9,889 nt of DNA. It comes from Streptosporangiaceae bacterium (GTDB lineage: Bacteria > Actinomycetota > Actinomycetes > Streptosporangiales > Streptosporangiaceae). Below, in pieces: positions 1-5,339 of this stretch. The number at the start of each line of letters is the position of its first letter. The stretch's first letter is position 1. Under the pieces are notes generated by a model. That model made no database searches, was not told where the DNA came from, and saw nothing but the letters and a program-made list of their open reading frames with translations. The DNA is taken from the NCBI GenBank assembly GCA_030041195.1, contig JASHOI010000276.1, positions 1 to 9,889 on the forward strand. The letters run 5' to 3'. A program made the translations under genes and the position numbers.

Positions 1-237
1 GCCGGCGAGGTGGCAAGCATCCCCGCGATGGCGCTGCGCAAGGCGCCGGTCCAGATTTTCGGCAGCGGGGTCGGCGGGCGGGCGGGGCTCGCGGAGTCCG
101 CGGCTGCGTACGGCAGCCTGCTCGAGCTGGCGGCCAGCGGGGAGATCGCCCTGGACGTGGACCCAGTGCCGCTCGCGGACGTCGAGATGGCCTGGGCGCA
201 TCCCGACACCGGGCGGCGCGTGGTCTTCGTGCCATGA
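1..237 (+). CDS. MDR-family (zinc-type alcohol/quinone) oxidoreductase, C-terminal part
   Basis: This frame is open from the first base, so the gene begins outside the window; GTG at 10 is not a credible start. The 78 visible residues have the usual ending of medium-chain dehydrogenase/reductase proteins: a SIPAMALRKAPVQIFGSG strand-turn segment, a helix (AAAYGSLLELAASGEIAL), then PVPLADVEMAWAH and the closing strand GRRVVFVP. In this family the C-terminal part completes the catalytic domain around the NAD(P)H-binding Rossmann fold. Substrate cannot be told from this end. Third codon positions are almost all G or C, as in an intact gene. Two other fragments of the same superfamily occur in the window (6524-6754 and 9271-9357), but the sequences differ and are not copies of this one. 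Confidence 0.8.
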   Translation, partial: AGEVASIPAMALRKAPVQIFGSGVGGRAGLAESAAAYGSLLELAASGEIALDVDPVPLADVEMAWAHPDTGRRVVFVP

Positions 238-261
238 CCGGCTTCGGTAGGCAGTTAGCCT
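234..261 (+). promoter_or_regulatory. possible promoter of the broken methyltransferase
   Basis: ATGACC (234-239) resembles a -35 element. TAGCCT (256-261) fits the actinobacterial -10 pattern TAnnnT with a 16-bp spacer. The GTG at 268 lies 6 nt beyond the -10, with no Shine-Dalgarno sequence, which would give a leaderless transcript. This rests on weak motif matches only. Confidence 0.3.
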
Positions 262-267
262 GAGCCC

Positions 268-448
268 GTGGAACCCGCGCAGGCCCGGTACGACGGCCAC
301 TCCGAGTGGTACGACGAGACGTTCGGCGCCTTCTCTTACGAAGAGGAAACGGCGTTCCTGAGGGAGCGGCTCGGCGCGGGGAACGGGGGGAGCGGGGAAC
401 GGGGGGATATGCCTCGACGTCGCCTGCGGTGAGGCACACACGCTATGG
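268..448 (+). pseudogene. class I SAM-dependent methyltransferase remnant, frameshifted and truncated
   Basis: From GTG 268 the frame reads RYDGHSEWYDETFGAFSYEE, a start typical of actinobacterial class I methyltransferases, and then hits a stop at 430-432. The expected SAM-binding motif I is present in another frame (CLDVACG, 410-430). The break is caused by a perfect 16-bp tandem duplication at 376-407. Removing one copy joins the two frames to give ...GAGNGGICLDVACGEA. After motif I the homology is lost within about six codons, so the rest of the gene is missing. The restored frame would run without a stop into the downstream GNAT gene. This is a decayed gene; the family call rests on motif I and the N-terminal pattern. 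Confidence 0.65.
376..407 (+). repeat. perfect 16-bp tandem duplication
   Basis: GCGGGGAACGGGGGGA occurs at 376-391 and again, base for base, at 392-407. Sixteen is not a multiple of three, so the second copy shifts the reading frame of the methyltransferase remnant by one base just before SAM motif I. The G-rich unit is a likely site of replication slippage. Confidence 0.95.
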
Positions 449-487
449 GTGATTTATCCCGGTAGCTTTTCGTGTCACACTCGCCGC

Positions 488-976
488 ATGCGACCCCGGC
501 CAGAGATCCGCATCCGCCCCTACCGCGCCACTGACCGCGACCGCGTCATGCTGTTAGCGCCGAGGCTCACCGAAGGGACCGCCCCCTGGCGAGACCCTGC
601 AGGGACGCTGCGCGCGGTCGAGGTGGCCGTGCGCAGCGCGATCGACTCGTTCCGGGTACCCGGTCATGCCGTGTTCGTCGCAGAGGCAGACGGAGGCACC
701 GTCGGACTCGTGACCGTCAGTGAGCGCCTCAGCTTCACCGGTCATCGCGAGGCCTACGTCGGCTGGCTGGCCGTGCAGGCCGGCATGGAACGCCGCGGCA
801 TCGGCAGCATGCTGATGGCCGTCGTCGAGAGCTGGGCGATCGACCGCGGCCTGTCCTGCCTCACGCTCGAGACCGGCGCGGCCAACCACGCAGCACGGAG
901 CCTCTACCAGGCGCTCGGCTACGAGGAAGAGGACATCCGGCTCACCAAGCACTCGCTGTCGCGCAAGGCGCGGTGA
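488..976 (+). CDS. GNAT family N-acetyltransferase
   Basis: A 162-residue protein, normal length for a single-domain GNAT enzyme, which moves the acetyl group of acetyl-CoA to an amine. Strand beta1 is IRIRPYRATD (residues 7-16). The central sheet includes AVFVAEADGGTVGLVTV (61-77), and strand beta4 is YVGWLAV. Motif A, the pyrophosphate-binding Q/R-x-x-G-x-G/A signature, is R102-R103-G104-I105-G106. ANHAARSLYQALGYEEED (132-149) is the usual motif B helix and strand. I chose ATG 488 over the in-frame GTG 449 because 449-487 still belongs to the methyltransferase remnant and the GNAT fold begins right after 488. No good Shine-Dalgarno sequence is visible; TAGCTT at 463-468 could be a -10 element. 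The substrate cannot be predicted. Confidence 0.85.
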   Translation: MRPRPEIRIRPYRATDRDRVMLLAPRLTEGTAPWRDPAGTLRAVEVAVRSAIDSFRVPGHAVFVAEADGGTVGLVTVSERLSFTGHREAYVGWLAVQAGMERRGIGSMLMAVVESWAIDRGLSCLTLETGAANHAARSLYQALGYEEEDIRLTKHSLSRKAR

Positions 977-983
977 CCCGCCG

Positions 984-1199
984 ATGCTGGGCCTGAGCCA
1001 CGCGTCGGCCGCCTCCCTGGCCCTGGCCTGCGCCATCGCGGGCGTGCTCGCGTTCGCCGTGGGCGTCGCGGCCACGGTGGCGATCAGAAGGTTCGCCAAG
1101 GGGCATCACCTGCGCATGGACCGCGCTCACGATCGAGCAGCTCTTCGACACGGTGGCCGTCCGGGCCGCGCGGGTCGGCGCATCACCCGTGACGTGTGA
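984..1199 (+). CDS. small membrane protein of unknown function, probably frameshifted
   Basis: Starts 7 nt after the GNAT stop and could be cotranscribed with it. Residues 10-34 form one hydrophobic helix (ASLALACAIAGVLAFAVGV and on) followed by basic IRRFAKG, as in a single-pass membrane protein. Third codon positions are nearly all G/C up to about 1100, then become poor in this frame. From about 1102 the +1 frame takes over with near-perfect G/C third positions and reads sensibly (ALTIEQLFDTVAVRAARVG). The switch lies at a run of four Gs (1100-1103), so one extra G would explain it. The 71-residue product as it stands therefore probably has a false C-terminal half. I recognise no family. 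Confidence 0.4.
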   Translation: MLGLSHASAASLALACAIAGVLAFAVGVAATVAIRRFAKGHHLRMDRAHDRAALRHGGRPGRAGRRITRDV

Positions 1200-1220
1200 T
1201 GCCGCCGGCCGCCGGCACCG

Positions 1221-1820
1221 TCAGAGCCTTGGGCGATTCACGCGGCGGGCCATGGCCGTTGTCACGACCCTGCGTACCTCTTCCGCTGACGGCGGCGCAC
1301 CGTCCTGGCTCGCCCACAGCAGGTGCACGGTCCCGATCAGCATCGGCGCGAGCATGTCGACCTCGGCATCGGACTCGAGACGGCCGAGGTCGCGCTCGGC
1401 GGCCAGGTAGGCGGCGACCATCTCCATCGCCTCGGTCAGCACCGGGACACCCGCGGGCCACGTCTCGCGCAGCCGGGCACGCAGGCCGTCGCGGGAGCTG
1501 ACGAGCGGAACCATCGCCACGGCGGCCGAGCCGTAGAGCGCGGTCAGCGCGCCGGTGAGGTTGCCGATGACGGTGCCGGTCCCGGCGGCGTCGCGCAGCG
1601 CGGCGGCCTGGCCGTCCATCCGCCCGATGCGGTCCAGCACGAACTCGGCGAGGAACGCGTCGAAGTCGGCGAAGTGCCGGTGCAGGACCCCCTTGGCCAC
1701 GCCCGCCTCGGCGGTGACCGCCCGGCTGGTCAGCGCGCCCGGCCCGTCTCTCAGCAGAATCCGCTCGGCCGCGCCGAACAACTGCTCGCGCGCGTCGCGC
1801 AGCGCCACCCCTGTCGGCAC
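1221..1820 (-). CDS. TetR/AcrR family transcriptional regulator
   Basis: A 199-residue protein, usual TetR length. The N-terminal DNA-binding domain is clear: REQLFGAAERILLRDGPGAL (11-30), then the helix-turn-helix LTSRAVTAEAGVAKGVLHRHF (about 30-50) and the start of helix 4. The remainder is the helical ligand-binding and dimer domain. I chose GTG at 1820 because GGAAGGGGAG lies just upstream at proper spacing; the longer frame to 1877 would run through the operator and lacks a ribosome-binding site. It diverges from the methyltransferase at 1891 with only 70 bp between them. The intervening DNA holds phased repeats and a palindrome, so it most likely represses itself and the methyltransferase gene. 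The ligand is unknown. Confidence 0.9.
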   Translation of the reverse strand: MPTGVALRDAREQLFGAAERILLRDGPGALTSRAVTAEAGVAKGVLHRHFADFDAFLAEFVLDRIGRMDGQAAALRDAAGTGTVIGNLTGALTALYGSAAVAMVPLVSSRDGLRARLRETWPAGVPVLTEAMEMVAAYLAAERDLGRLESDAEVDMLAPMLIGTVHLLWASQDGAPPSAEEVRRVVTTAMARRVNRPRL

Positions 1821-1840
1821 CGTCTCCCCTTCCTTCCGCT

Positions 1841-1889
1841 GTGGGCGAAACCGCGCCCTAAGTGGGCGCGTGCCCATTTAAAGTGGGCG
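1841..1889. promoter_or_regulatory. TetR operator: three GTGGGCG sites at 21-bp period with palindromes
   Basis: GTGGGCG starts at 1841, 1862 and 1883, exactly 21 bp (two helical turns) apart. Reverse-oriented half sites lie between them, giving two imperfect 17-bp dyads. One is GCGCCC-N5-GGGCGC (1853-1869). The other is GCCCATTTAAAGTGGGC (1872-1888), in which seven of eight position pairs match. The second contains TTTAAA (1877-1882), 8 nt before the methyltransferase ATG, and so could cover its -10 region. The position between divergent genes fits an operator for the TetR protein at 1221-1820. Confidence 0.65.
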
Positions 1890-1890
1890 C

Positions 1891-2733
1891 ATGGTCACTC
1901 TACCGCCGCAGCGGCCGCTGCGTTTCGAAGGCGAGTCTCACCAGGCGCGGGACATGGCGCAGTCATTCGGTTCGGATCCGGAACGCTATGACCGGGCCCG
2001 GCCCAGCTACCCGGCCGCTCTGGTCGAGCGGATCATCGCCGCGAGCCCCGGGCGCGAGGTGCTCGACGTCGGCTGCGGTACCGGCATCGTCGGCCGGCAG
2101 TTCCAGGCCGCCGGGTGCAGCGTGCTCGGGGTGGAGCCGGACGCGCGCATGGCCGGCCAGGCGCGCCAGCGCGGGCTCGAGGCCGAGGTCTCGACGTTCG
2201 AGGACTGGGACCCGGCCGGGCGGGTATTCGACGCGGTCGTCGCGGGTCAGGCGTGGCACTGGATCGACCCGGTCGCCGGAGCGGCCAAGGCGGCACAGGC
2301 GCTGCGCAGCGGCGGTCGGCTGGCGGTGTTCTGGAACGCGTTCCAGCCCCCGCCCGACCTGGGCGAGGCCTTCGGGGCCGTGTTCCGCCGGGCACTGCCC
2401 GATTCCCCGGTCCTCGGGCGCTCGGCGCGCGGCGCGCAAGCGTACGGCGCGCTGGCCGCCAAGGCCGCCGGCGCGATCCGCGAGGCCGGCGCGTTCGGCG
2501 ACCCCGAGCGGTGGGAGTTCGAGTGGGACCGGCCGTACACCCGCGACGAGTGGCTGGAACAGGTGCCCACCTCCGGCCTCGCCGCCCGCATCCAGCCCGG
2601 CGCGATGCAGCAGATACTGGCCGGCATCGGCGCCGCCATCGACGCGGCGGGCGGCGGCTTCACGGCCCACTACACCACCGTGACGGTCACGGCGGCGCAA
2701 GCCGGCACGGCTACCCTTGGCTGTCTCGGCTGA
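1891..2733 (+). CDS. class I SAM-dependent methyltransferase
   Basis: A 280-residue protein with the motif I glycine loop VLDVGCGTG (57-65), the acidic residue of motif II in GVEPD (80-84), and later VFDAVVAGQAWHWID (post-I/motif II region) and RSGGRLAVFWNA (motif III region). The opening SFGSDPERYDRARPSYPAAL is typical of a large actinobacterial family annotated as methyltransferase domain 11/25, which methylates small molecules; the substrate is not known. ATG 1891 keeps the HQARDMAQSFGSD segment often present in relatives. ATG 1954 is the alternative, but it also lacks a Shine-Dalgarno sequence. With TTTAAA at 1877-1882 the mRNA may be leaderless. It is divergent from, and probably controlled by, the TetR gene. 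Its 3' end overlaps the converging gene at 2711 by 23 bp. Confidence 0.85.
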   Translation: MVTLPPQRPLRFEGESHQARDMAQSFGSDPERYDRARPSYPAALVERIIAASPGREVLDVGCGTGIVGRQFQAAGCSVLGVEPDARMAGQARQRGLEAEVSTFEDWDPAGRVFDAVVAGQAWHWIDPVAGAAKAAQALRSGGRLAVFWNAFQPPPDLGEAFGAVFRRALPDSPVLGRSARGAQAYGALAAKAAGAIREAGAFGDPERWEFEWDRPYTRDEWLEQVPTSGLAARIQPGAMQQILAGIGAAIDAAGGGFTAHYTTVTVTAAQAGTATLGCLG

Positions 2734-2950
2734 ACAACTCGTCGATCGCCGCCGCCCGCGCCTTCACCTGCTCTGCGGAGGGTACGTGGCCGACGCCGTG
2801 GGCCATCCGGTGGCGGATGAGCCGCCGCTGCCCTGCCGTCGGCCCGTGCCCGGTCAGCGCGTGCCGCAATACCGAATGGCACCACCAGCCGGTAGCCGCG
2901 GTCGATACCGGATTGACCGCGGCGCGTACCCGGCGCCCGACGTTCGACAT
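2711..2950 (-). CDS. hypothetical protein
   Basis: A 79-residue basic protein that I do not recognise. ATG 2950 is preferred because GAGG lies 4-5 nt upstream; an in-frame ATG at 3001 would add 17 residues. It contains GWWCHSVLRHALTGHG in the middle and ends with an amphipathic helix (SAEQVKARAAAIDELFSR). There is no signal peptide or membrane segment. It runs tail-to-tail into the methyltransferase gene with a 23-bp overlap and lies 72 bp downstream of the ParB-like gene on the same strand, so the two may share a transcript. The ribosome-binding site and sensible composition favour a real gene, but support is moderate. Confidence 0.5.
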   Translation of the reverse strand: MSNVGRRVRAAVNPVSTAATGWWCHSVLRHALTGHGPTAGQRRLIRHRMAHGVGHVPSAEQVKARAAAIDELFSRDSQG

Positions 2951-3022
2951 AGTGCCTCGCTTCCGTGCGGATCCCTCTTCACCCATGATCCGCGCGGCCA
3001 CGGTGAAACGGCAACCGGGCCG

Positions 3023-3385
3023 TCAGGCCATCCGCAGCGGCACCAGGAGGAAGGGGTCGATGTTGTAGGCCAGGCTGACGCGGTGGTATCCGTCTGCTAT
3101 GTCCGGGTTCGGTTGCTGATCGAACACGAGCACGGGTGACAGCTTCTCGCCGCTGAGCAGCTTGAGCAGGTCTTTCTTGACGCCGGGGTCGGTCAGCGGC
3201 AGGGCGGGCAGGCCGGTGGCCCGCAGAATGTCATTGGCGCGCCGCGAGGTCGGCTTGGTCTTCTTCATGCGGGCCACGGCGTCGGTGGCGTGCTTCTTGT
3301 CGAGCTTCAGCGACAGGTAGTCGAACGCGGCCTCATAGTCGTGATCTGCCACGTCAGAGAGCCATGACATCGGTGACTTGGACAT
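3023..3385 (-). CDS. ParB/sulfiredoxin-fold-like protein (DGYHR motif)
   Basis: A 120-residue protein. The C-terminal half resembles the ParB N-terminal/sulfiredoxin fold: LSGEKLSPVLVFD (77-89) as the hydrophobic strand, then DIADGYHRVSLAY (95-107), where DGYHR (98-102) corresponds to the nucleotide-binding DGhHR motif, and a last strand VPLRMA. The N-terminal half is a helical module (MSWLSDVADHDYEAAFDYLSLKLDKKHA region) with no helix-turn-helix, so it is not a chromosome-partitioning ParB. Similar orphan proteins are common in actinobacteria; I know of no established function. The start at 3385 has GAGG four bases upstream; the TTG 12 bases earlier is unlikely. Its leader carries a 16-bp tandem repeat. 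The family assignment is my inference from the motif. Confidence 0.75.
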   Translation of the reverse strand: MSKSPMSWLSDVADHDYEAAFDYLSLKLDKKHATDAVARMKKTKPTSRRANDILRATGLPALPLTDPGVKKDLLKLLSGEKLSPVLVFDQQPNPDIADGYHRVSLAYNIDPFLLVPLRMA

Positions 3386-3395
3386 TGATCCTCGC

Positions 3396-3427
3396 AAGGT
3401 TGGGATGCGGGAAGGCTGGGATGCAGG
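3396..3427. repeat. imperfect 16-bp tandem repeat in the leader of the ParB-like gene
   Basis: AAGGTTGGGATGCGGG (3396-3411) is followed at once by AAGGCTGGGATGCAGG (3412-3427), 14 of 16 bases identical. It lies 11 bp upstream of the minus-strand start at 3385, just behind its ribosome-binding site, so it is in the leader or promoter of that gene and could be a protein-binding site. Confidence 0.6.
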
Positions 3428-3554
3428 TAGGTATTCCCACTCCGGCCCCGCCAGCTACGCCCAGCCGGAGGATCTCACCCGCGGGCACCGCGGTCGACCG
3501 GCAGGTTCGCCGGCATCGTCGGCCGGGAGCGTGTGTTCGCCGGCACCGACTGCA

Positions 3555-3585
3555 CCAGGGGTGCCTTACCCTGGGGCTTCCCAGG
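3555..3585 (+). promoter_or_regulatory. mutually exclusive hairpins in the HAD-rnz leader
   Basis: CCAGGG (3555-3560) can pair with CCCTGG (3569-3574) across 8 nt. Alternatively CCTGGG (3570-3575) can pair with CCCAGG (3580-3585) across a GCTT loop. The two stems share 3570-3574, so only one can form. They end 7 nt before the ribosome-binding region and 22 nt before the GTG at 3608. TACCCT at 3567-3572 could instead be a -10 element, in which case only the second stem would be transcribed. Confidence 0.4.
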
Positions 3586-3607
3586 CGACTCAGGAACGGA
3601 GTTCATC

Positions 3608-4342
3608 GTGCTGCGGCACCTCGACGCGGAGCGGTCGCTCTCCGCCCTGATTCTTGACATGGACGGGCTCATGATCGACACCGAGGCCGTGGAGTTCCGT
3701 TCCTGGACGCGTGCCGTCGGCGACTTCGGCTGGTCGTTCTCCCGGGAGCAGCACGCTCAGCTGCTCGGCAGGACGAACCAGGATTGCTGGGCCCTCATGA
3801 CCGCGTGGTGGGACGAGCGGCCCGCCAGCCGCGGCACCCTCACCGAGATCTGGGCCCGGGCTGCGGAATATTCCAGGGCGGAGCCGGTCGTGGTCAAGAA
3901 GGGCCTGTTCGAGCTGCTCGACTGGGCGAAACGCGAGCAGGTGCCGGTTGCGGTGGCCAGTTCCAGCACGCGTGCCAACGTCGCCTCGCGGCTGCGGGAG
4001 GCCGGAGCGGGCGAGGCGGTGGACGCCACCGTCGGCGGGGACGAGGTCGAGCACGGCAAGCCCGCGCCCGACATCTTCCTCGAGGCTGCCCGGCGCCTGG
4101 GCCGCGAACCACGGGCGTGCGTCGTCCTCGAGGACTCCGACAGCGGCATCACCGCGGCGGCCGCAGCCGGGATGATTCCGATTCTCGTGCCGGACTCATC
4201 GGTGCCGCGCGTCATCCCCGCCGCCATCCGGGCGCTGGCCTACCGGATGTGCGAGTCCCTGAACGACGTGCTGGACCTGCTGAGCGCGGCTCCGGCCAGT
4301 CCCGGCAAAGAGTTAGCTGCTGCGTGTCATCCCGGGAACTAG
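3608..4342 (+). CDS. HAD-superfamily hydrolase, beta-phosphoglucomutase-like
   Basis: A 244-residue protein with all four HAD motifs: I, DMDG (D17 nucleophile, D19 acid/base); II, SSS at 118-120; III, K151 in HGKPAPDIF; and IV, EDSDSG (175-180), which binds Mg2+ with D17. [19 protein letters not shown] after motif I begins a helical C1 cap as in the beta-phosphoglucomutase/phosphoglycolate phosphatase subgroup, so it probably acts on a small phosphorylated metabolite in the cytosol. GTG 3608 is chosen because GGAACGGAG sits 6 nt upstream, and earlier in-frame starts fall in the hairpin region. The stop overlaps the RNase Z start by 19 bp, so the two are probably translated from one mRNA. The exact substrate cannot be read from sequence. 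Confidence 0.88.
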   Translation: MLRHLDAERSLSALILDMDGLMIDTEAVEFRSWTRAVGDFGWSFSREQHAQLLGRTNQDCWALMTAWWDERPASRGTLTEIWARAAEYSRAEPVVVKKGLFELLDWAKREQVPVAVASSSTRANVASRLREAGAGEAVDATVGGDEVEHGKPAPDIFLEAARRLGREPRACVVLEDSDSGITAAAAAGMIPILVPDSSVPRVIPAAIRALAYRMCESLNDVLDLLSAAPASPGKELAAACHPGN

Positions 4343-5247
4343 TCGTCCTTGGGACGGCGAGCCAGGCGCCCACCCGCCGCCGCAACCACAACGGCTACCT
4401 GCTGCTATGGGACGACGAGGGGCTGCTGTTCGATCCCGGCGAGGGAACGCAGCGGCAGATGCTGTTCGCCGGGGTCACGGCGAGCCGGATCACCCGCATC
4501 TGCATCACGCACTTCCACGGAGATCACTGCCTCGGGCTTCCCGGTGTGCTCCAGCGGATCGCCCTGGACCGTGTGCCGCACCCCGTCGACGCCTGCTACC
4601 CGGCGCGGCACAGCGACGTGTTCGACCGGCTGCGGCATTCGTCGCTGTTCCACGACGTGCTGGAACTGCGGGAACGGCCGGTCGAGGCCGGCGGCACGGT
4701 GCTGCGGACGGCGCAGTTCCGGGTGGAAGCCCAGCCGCTGTCGCACAGCGTTGCCGCCGTCGGCTACCGCCTGGTGGAGGAGGACGGGCGGCGGATGCTC
4801 CCCGGCAAGCTTGCCGCGTTCGGCATCACCGGGCCGGACATCGGGCGGCTGCAGCACGACGGCCGCCTGGACAGCGGCGGCCGTGCGGTGACCATTGATG
4901 AGGTAAGCGAACCGCGACGCGGCCAGCGTTTCGCCTTCATCATGGACACCCGGCTGTGCGACGGCGCGTTCGCGCTCGCCGAGGGCGCGGACATGCTGGT
5001 GTGTGAATCCACGTTCGCCGACGCCGAGGCCGCGCTGGCGGACGAGTACGGGCACCTGACCGCCAGGCAGGCCGGCCGCATCGCGGCCGAGTCCGGGGCG
5101 CGACTGCTCGTGCTCACGCATTTCTCCCAACGCTACGAGCGAGGCGACGATCGCCAGCTCGCCGAGCAAGCTGCGGCCGCGTTCGGCGGGCCGGTCGTGC
5201 TGGCTCACGATCTGGACCGGATCCCGGTGCCCTCCCGCCACCCCTGA
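4324..5247 (+). CDS. rnz: ribonuclease Z (tRNA 3' endonuclease)
   Basis: A 307-residue metallo-beta-lactamase-fold protein, normal for the short (RNase Z-S) form that cuts the 3' trailer from pre-tRNAs lacking encoded CCA. The start ([20 protein letters not shown]) and [11 protein letters not shown] are RNase Z-type. The zinc-binding HFHGDH motif is at residues 63-68 ([13 protein letters not shown]), H141 is in PLSHS, D208 in FIMDTR, H244 in GHLT, and H266 in LTHFSQRY. All expected metal ligands are therefore present. GTG 4324 overlaps the HAD gene by 19 bp, with only a weak AAAGAG upstream, so translation may be coupled. The tRNA-Arg at 9449-9522 has no encoded CCA and would be a typical substrate. 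Confidence 0.92.
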   Translation: MSSRELVVLGTASQAPTRRRNHNGYLLLWDDEGLLFDPGEGTQRQMLFAGVTASRITRICITHFHGDHCLGLPGVLQRIALDRVPHPVDACYPARHSDVFDRLRHSSLFHDVLELRERPVEAGGTVLRTAQFRVEAQPLSHSVAAVGYRLVEEDGRRMLPGKLAAFGITGPDIGRLQHDGRLDSGGRAVTIDEVSEPRRGQRFAFIMDTRLCDGAFALAEGADMLVCESTFADAEAALADEYGHLTARQAGRIAAESGARLLVLTHFSQRYERGDDRQLAEQAAAAFGGPVVLAHDLDRIPVPSRHP

Positions 5248-5302
5248 GCCCGCCAATCTGCCCAGGTCGCCACCGGGGCCCGGCACGGAGCGCCGAGGCG
5301 GC

Positions 5303-5339
5303 TTGACTTCGCCCCAGGGGCACGCTCGATGATCGCGTC
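5303..5339 (+). promoter_or_regulatory. MerR-type promoter with 19-bp spacer and dyad
   Basis: TTGACT (5303-5308) is a near-consensus -35. GATGAT (5328-5333) is a -10-like hexamer. The spacer is exactly 19 bp, the overlong spacing typical of promoters that MerR-family proteins activate by DNA distortion. Between them lies the perfect dyad GCCCC-A-GGGGC (5311-5321). The gene ATG at 5340 falls about where transcription should start and has no Shine-Dalgarno sequence, so the mRNA is probably leaderless and the gene self-regulated. Confidence 0.65.

Noticed and set aside
1200..1217. TGCCG/CGGCA hairpin between the membrane ORF and TetR
   Set aside because: Only 5-bp arms in a GCC/GGC-rich run; too weak to call a terminator.
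1323..1991. 222-codon plus-strand open frame opposite the TetR gene
   Set aside because: Antisense shadow of TetR; the composition (many Arg, Gly, Gln, His) is that of a reverse-strand reading, and it crosses the operator.
2115..3068. 317-codon plus-strand open frame overlapping the methyltransferase
   Set aside because: Arg/Gly-rich shadow of the GC-rich methyltransferase gene in another frame; no motif, and poor third-position pattern.
3505..3545. Direct repeat GTTCGCCGGCA (3505-3515 and 3535-3545)
   Set aside because: Eleven bases rich in GCCGGC are expected by chance in such DNA; no further copies or symmetry.
3784..4323. Upstream extension of the rnz frame
   Set aside because: Lies inside the HAD gene and reads as Arg/Gly-rich nonsense; RNase Z proteins begin at [11 protein letters not shown].
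5274..5284. CCGGGGCCCGG as terminator after rnz
   Set aside because: Near-palindrome with no room for a loop; no usable hairpin.
4405..5286. 293-codon minus-strand open frame opposite rnz
   Set aside because: Antisense of a gene with all RNase Z motifs intact; no motif of its own.
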